Made by a program: the position numbers and the translations under genes. Below are positions 48,348 through 53,192 of a stretch of DNA of 53,192 bases, piece after piece; position 1 is the first letter of the stretch, and the number at the start of each line of letters is the position of its first letter. The stretch is from Parasitella parasitica (taxonomy: Eukaryota; Mucoromycota; Mucoromycetes; Mucorales; Mucoraceae). Location of the stretch: positions 50,490 through 103,681 of the forward strand of contig MU619324.1 in NCBI GenBank assembly GCA_025201805.1, written 5' to 3'. The notes under the pieces were generated by a model. The model did no database searches. It saw only the letters and a list, made by a program, of their open reading frames with translations, and was not told the DNA's origin.

Positions 48348-51300
48348 ACTGCTGAAGGAGAAAAGAAGTAGTAGTTTGTAAATATTACATTTGATTCTAC
48401 GGCAAGTAAATGGAAAGCAATGGATATACGGTCACATATCCTGCTGAACACATTACTGTCATCTTACAAGAGAAGATTGGGTACCGGTATGGGAAAATTG
48501 ACTGCATTGATTAGCAAGGACGAGAATACGATATAGCATTTTATAATTTATTAAACAAGTACAAACCCACCAATAAGCCTTAGATCAATTAGTTGTTGGA
48601 TGTGCATCTTGTCATAGACAATTGTCGCATGAACCCAAGGAAGTTTAATCAACCCGAGTACGTTTTTCCTGAAAAAATGAAATCAAGTTTTTAGCCAACA
48701 GCCCGTCGCCATAAACATGATGATCCAGGATGCACCATTGATTGTCATCATTTACCAAGCATTCGTTGCGGTCATCATCAAGGAAAACAGCCATCATCCA
48801 ACTTTTTCTTGAGACAAGGGCTGAAAGTAGAGCCGAATCAAACATTCTTTATATGTGCACACAAAGTATTCCAATTTGCGCGATTTCAAATAATTTTGCA
48901 CAGGATTCAGCTGAATTGCCATCAAGTGGATGCATCGTGTTATTGTGGGGTAAAAAATTAATTATGTGTACATGTGTTGCTGGATGAAGACAGATTTTTT
49001 TTTTATAATTATGAGCCAAGACAGAAAATAAACTGCTATCACATACCTTAGAGAGGAAGGGTTCAATTAGTTCAAGTGGTTATTGAGTCTTGATGTTTTA
49101 TTTGGGACTAACTTTGAAGACATGAATTAAGTGTACTACTGTCATTTTGCAGTTTTTGAAAAAATGTTAAAGTAAATGATAAAGGACATGGTAATTGTGG
49201 TAATACTTCTGATGAAAGCTAAGAATCTTCTGAAGGAAAGAGAAATGTCTCCCTAAAAAGATTTCAAGTGGGAATTTCTATATTTAGAGAAAAATATTTA
49301 TTGCTTTGTTTTGTTCATAATGAAAATAAAAAGAGAATGTGTTGTAGAATAAGCTATCTTTATGTTCAAGGTAAGCGTTAAAAAAATTTTTACGGTTATA
49401 TATTGGTGATTCTGCGTTTAAATGTGTCTGTAGACTTTAGATCAAAAATCTTTAATTGAATTCAGGAACGGAGAGTAAGGTTGAAGATAACACATTTATC
49501 TCCTTGAGATTTCATAAATTTCTATACAAATAATTTTTTATGAATGTGTGTGTTATTCTGGTGGCAGATTGCTTCCTTTTTTCTGGCATTTCCTTATACC
49601 TTCAGATGATCTGAAGCTTTTTAGTGTCGAAGGCCTTGTCAGATAAGTACCAAGCTGGGTTCTCTATATCCAGTTGCACAGAAGAGCAGCTAGTCAAAAC
49701 TATATTATCTTTTCCATAATATTGGAACGATCAAAACTGTGCGTCTTTGTAAAGCCAGCGTAGACTTTAGGCGCCTGATTTTTTTTGTGTAACATATGCG
49801 AACTTTAGTGTGTCTTTGTCAGAAAAAAGACAAAAATTGTAAGAAAACAATGTTTAGTGATCTCAAACACAAAGAAAAGTAATTCAAAGTAATGCATTAG
49901 ACTATAAGACATCTTTTGAATACATGTTTTTATTGCTTAGAGCTAGTTTTTGTACTTTTCAAGTTGACATCAGATGAAGGTAGCGACTTTTTTGACTTTT
50001 TTCGGAAAATTATTCTTCAAAATTGGAGCGTGAGATTGTCAGGCCAGGCACAGACATGCAAGTATTACCATTAGAAAGCCAAGAAGCATACCATTTGAAT
50101 AAACTAGTTTGAAATTGTTTTTCTCTTGATTTGGTTAAGCTATGGCTCCTCAAAGCTAACACTTTCTCCAATAAACACAATTTTTCTCTGATAGCGGAGA
50201 TTTAACGCTTCCAAAACCTGGAAAGAAAAATTCCTTTAGAAACTCAATTTGGACATTTCGAAAATTTAATTCCTCCTTTGAGGCAAGATATCATCTTCCG
50301 ATACTATGCGTACCACGGCTGTCAGTCTATGATAATAGCTGTATTTTTGGGCGCTCTACACGCTGGTAACATTTTATAATCCCTGTATGCTTATGGAAGT
50401 AATTCTGTTGAGAAAACCTCAAAAGCATATAAAGAGGGAAAAGTCAATATTTTGCTTATTCAGAGCGCATTTCCAGTCTTTCAGATCAAGGAATGGTCTT
50501 TTACGATCATTTTCCTCCAATATATGCTATAGTAAAAAGTTGCATTTTTGAGGTCAAAATCGAGATTAATGCATAATCAATGATTTTGTATGCGTGGATA
50601 CAAGGAAAAAATCGAAAAAATCCGTCATTTTGCATCGAAAAAAAAATCATGCTCAAATTGCACCAAAATCATATATAATATAGTCTTTTCCCAATGGATA
50701 CTACTTTTCGTGTTTTCAGGGCACTTTTGATTATAAAAATCAATCAAAAAATGACACACAAAGCTAAAGTTCTTGTTTTTAAGCAGTAAAAAATATCCAT
50801 CTGGAGATGATATCACGTCAGTATGAATTCTAGTACATGACACAGCTCTATAAAGTAAGTGTTTTTGATGCCATGAGTATATCTTTCTTCATAGTAAAAT
50901 GATAAAATAGGTGTGGCACATCTTTTCTCAGAAACTTTTCAGCTTTTATCAGAAATAGAAGGTTTGTTATCAGAAACCCTAATATATATTATCACAAACA
51001 CCGTGACATTTATGATTTACTTGAACGCTTTTTTCAGAGACCATATGAAGACTGTATATGCAGGCCAGAAAGCTACCAAAATCTGCTAACAATATTTCTA
51101 TTATAATTAGTGGAACATCTTAAAGTTAGAGGAAATCTTATAACAAGCTGAAAATCCATGACAATTAAATTCTATATTCATTGAATACGATGAATCAGGG
51201 TCATATCGTGATGAGGTTGTTCAAACCAAAATCAATTGCGGGGAGGACATAAAGCTTTCCAACTATTTGTTTTCTCGCCGGTTGCACCATTTCCCGTTTT

Positions 51301-52181
51301 TCTCATTCAAAAAACTTTTAGAACATACTCCACATTTTTTCGTTATAGTATGTAAACCTTAGTATCAGCAACAAATACTTTTGTTGTCATTACCTTAAAG
51401 TATAACCAAAAAGAAAAGTCTCTAGTTTCATACAGACATGAGCTCGGTTTGCCATCACCCTAAGATTTATCTTTAGAGCACCATGCCACCCTCATTTGCT
51501 TATGAAAGTACGCGAACTGACTTGGCACAGTGGAACTCAGTCGTTTCAAGGAGGCTTACTATGAGGCGTTTAGACAAAATGCTGACCATTGAAATTGAAG
51601 GCTTTAACTATTAACTAAAAAAAAAAAAAAAAAAAAAGCTCAAGTTACCCAGATTTTGTGATTTAGAAAATCTAGTTTGTTGTCATTACCTTTTTGATTT
51701 CAAAATTAAAACAGGAAGAAACAGTTATTGGTGAGAAAGGAAAAATAACAAGCTTATATCTTCTGCGACAGGGTTTCTTCGTCACTGAAGCGCAAATTGG
51801 TCGAACTCTTACGTGCAGAAGCACGAGAGCCAAAATGCAGTAAATCACTGTTAGCTAAGAAGATAAACGATCAAACTAGCGGCTGGTAAATTTTGTCCGT
51901 TTTGAAAAAAAAAAAAAAATGGCGATCTCAGAAAAATACTTGGCGGTTATCTAAAAATAAATGGCGCTAATTGGAAAATGATTGGTCGTTTGTTAGCAAA
52001 TGATTGTCGTTTTAGGCTAACTCAAATTGGCGTTCCTATGTATTTATCCGCACTCGCTTTGCTGTACTTCGGGCTTTGATTGGACAATAATTTGATACGC
52101 CACACTTTTCGTAACGCTCTATTAATATTAATTCTCAAGCCTCCATTAACTTTTTTTTTTTTATCTTTCTTAGCCTACAAT
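48348..52181. other. Gene-poor 3.8-kb region
   Basis: No supportable gene. Small items seen: a 34-codon plus-strand ORF at 48410-48514, a 43-codon plus-strand ORF at 51483-51614, and protein-like minus-strand scraps at about 48845-48560 and 50840-50230 broken by stops. An A20 run lies at about 51617-51637. Sequence like TGGCG appears repeatedly at 51920-52050. The picture is of old mobile DNA. Confidence 0.5.
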
Positions 52182-52355
52182 GACCAATGACTAGAGGGGG
52201 CATGCGTTGCTCCCTGACGAACCCGGCAAGCCTATGGAGGAACTTTGGAAGATAGAAACTCCCGCGTCTGCTTAATCCTCTAAACTTGAAGTCTTTCCAG
52301 ACTCGACACTAACCCTTCAGTTAATCTGATCGGTGGTTATTGGATTAATATTGTC
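52182..52355. repeat. 174-bp structured unit, copy 1 (possible ncRNA or small mobile repeat)
   Basis: Differs from copy 2 at only three positions. The ends can pair: CCAATGAC at 52184-52191 with GTTATTGG at 52336-52343. An internal hairpin of AGGGGGCA, loop TGCGT and TGCTCCCT contains one G-T pair where copy 2 has A-T. A second small hairpin is AGTCT-TTCC-AGACT. More GC-rich than its surroundings, no ORF. Confidence 0.7.
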
Positions 52356-52385
52356 ATTGTTTTGGCTTTCATCGGATGAGTAGTA

Positions 52386-52559
52386 GACCAATGACTAGAG
52401 GGAGCATGCGTTGCTCCCTGACGAACCCGGCAAGCCTATGGAGGAACTTTGGAAGATAGAAACTCCCGCGTCTGCTTAATCCTCTAAACTTGAAGTCTTT
52501 CCAGACTCGACACTAACCCTTCAGTTTGTCTGATCGGTGGTTATTGGATTAATATTGTC
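52386..52559. repeat. 174-bp structured unit, copy 2
   Basis: Same orientation as copy 1, 204 bp further on, with a 30-bp unrelated spacer between. Ends CCAATGAC (52388-52395) and GTTATTGG (52540-52547) are complementary with one G-T pair. The internal hairpin AGGGAGCA (52399-52406), loop, TGCTCCCT (52412-52419) is perfect. Confidence 0.7.
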
Positions 52560-53192
52560 TATTACATACATCTGAAGAAACTTGTTTGGCTTAAAAAAAA
52601 AATCAAAATCAGGTGACAATATAATGTGTTAACTATTTTTTCTAATTGTTCAGTATCTGCAATTCTGTAGTGACAAGTTGGTTTCCTTCTCGCCTTTGCA
52701 TAGCAGTATCTTTGTATTTAGCTTCAACTACCGCAATACTGATCTAACTCTCTGTATGGCTTCCGCCACTCTTAATTGTCTTGAGAATACTCGTTTTGAT
52801 GGTGTATCTATCTATCCATATAATTAAAAAAAATGGAGCCTGCAAACTTTTTTACACGCTTCGTAAAAAAAACAGTCGCTTGAAGCTCAAGAATAAAGCA
52901 AAACAAACCTAAAACAAGAAGAAATGGAGTTAACAAATGCTTTAGTTGGTTTTTTTCAGTTCCATTCCAGTTTGTTTAAATTTCGAGAAGTTGGCATTGA
53001 GCCAAGCACATCCTCAATTTCAGAAAAATACTTTAACACGTCAGAAAATTATAAGTAAAATATGTGCGTATGAAACAAAACATGTACATTAATTTAAAAT
53101 TAAAAAACTCTCTAAACAAAGTGAATAATGTCGAAATTCGGGCGAAAAAGCTTGAATCTTTCGAAATTGGACATGGTCTAACCAGCAAAGGC
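52560..53192. other. Non-coding right end of window
   Basis: About 630 bp, AT-rich with several A runs. No ORF, RNA gene or repeat recognised. Confidence 0.5.

Noticed and set aside
48560-48845. Minus-strand ORF (MFDSALLSALVSRKSWMMAV...) with a further open frame after a possible CAG acceptor
   Set aside because: No donor gives the phase needed to join the two parts, so no gene model could be closed.
51483-51614. 43-codon plus ORF
   Set aside because: Isolated, short, no homology recognised.
52386-52559. Hammerhead-ribozyme-like core (CTGACGA followed later by GAAAC) in the 174-bp unit
   Set aside because: The bases that should form stem II next to these motifs do not pair (A opposite A, then ACCC opposite GATA), and no cleavage triplet sits correctly. 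A chance match to a short motif.
1-53192. tRNA, rRNA or CRISPR features
   Set aside because: No B-box with a matching cloverleaf, no rRNA core sequence and no regular short-repeat/spacer array was seen on reading both strands.

Overview
The window is nuclear DNA from a filamentous fungus, most likely Mucoromycota (Mucorales type). It is AT-rich and has many short introns of about 46-123 bp. It carries polyglutamine-rich regulators, a fungal Cch1 calcium channel, a Yak1 kinase, a TTC7/Ypp1 homologue, an Rsc9/ARID2-type subunit and a decayed fragment that looks like a Fanzor (eukaryotic TnpB) gene. I rebuilt gene models by hand from splice sites and reading phase; every multi-exon model listed closes in frame.

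Layout. 1-1896: a 5'-truncated LINE flanked by a 12-bp target-site duplication, then an 87-nt poly(A) tract. 1897-4785 (-): GLI-like C2H2 regulator. 4786-7771: largely empty. 7772-10899 (-): YAK1. 10900-13249: empty. 13250-30057 is the gene-dense core: RSC9 (+), YPP1/TTC7 (+), GINS subunit PSF2 (-), a membrane-anchored GT5-like glycosyltransferase (+), a bHLH factor (+), a PHOSPHO-type HAD phosphatase (-), NTH1 (+), a tail-anchored low-complexity protein (+) and a single-pass surface-protein candidate (-). 31008-32373 (-): an eight-exon TBC-domain protein lacking the canonical catalytic finger motifs. 33170-37259: an island of decayed mobile DNA with the Fanzor-like relic, two diverged 0.8-kb direct repeats and a gene relic. 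37260-44945 (-): CCH1, 15 exons. 46273-48347 (-): a four-TM protein and a charged, probably nuclear protein. 48348-53192: gene-poor, ending in two nearly identical 174-bp units with self-complementary ends that may be an undescribed structured RNA or a small mobile repeat.

The genes do not form one pathway. They are mostly housekeeping and regulatory: Yak1 signalling, RSC chromatin remodelling, PI4-kinase scaffolding, replication (GINS), base-excision repair and calcium entry. Two divergent pairs share short promoters (PSF2/glycosyltransferase, 141 bp; phosphatase/NTH1, 264 bp), and the bHLH and phosphatase genes converge with 4 bp between stop codons.

The strongest candidates for something new are the tandem 174-bp unit near the right end, the TBC protein without catalytic fingers, the transmembrane GT5-like enzyme and the mobile-element island. 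No intact novel defence or mobile system is visible.
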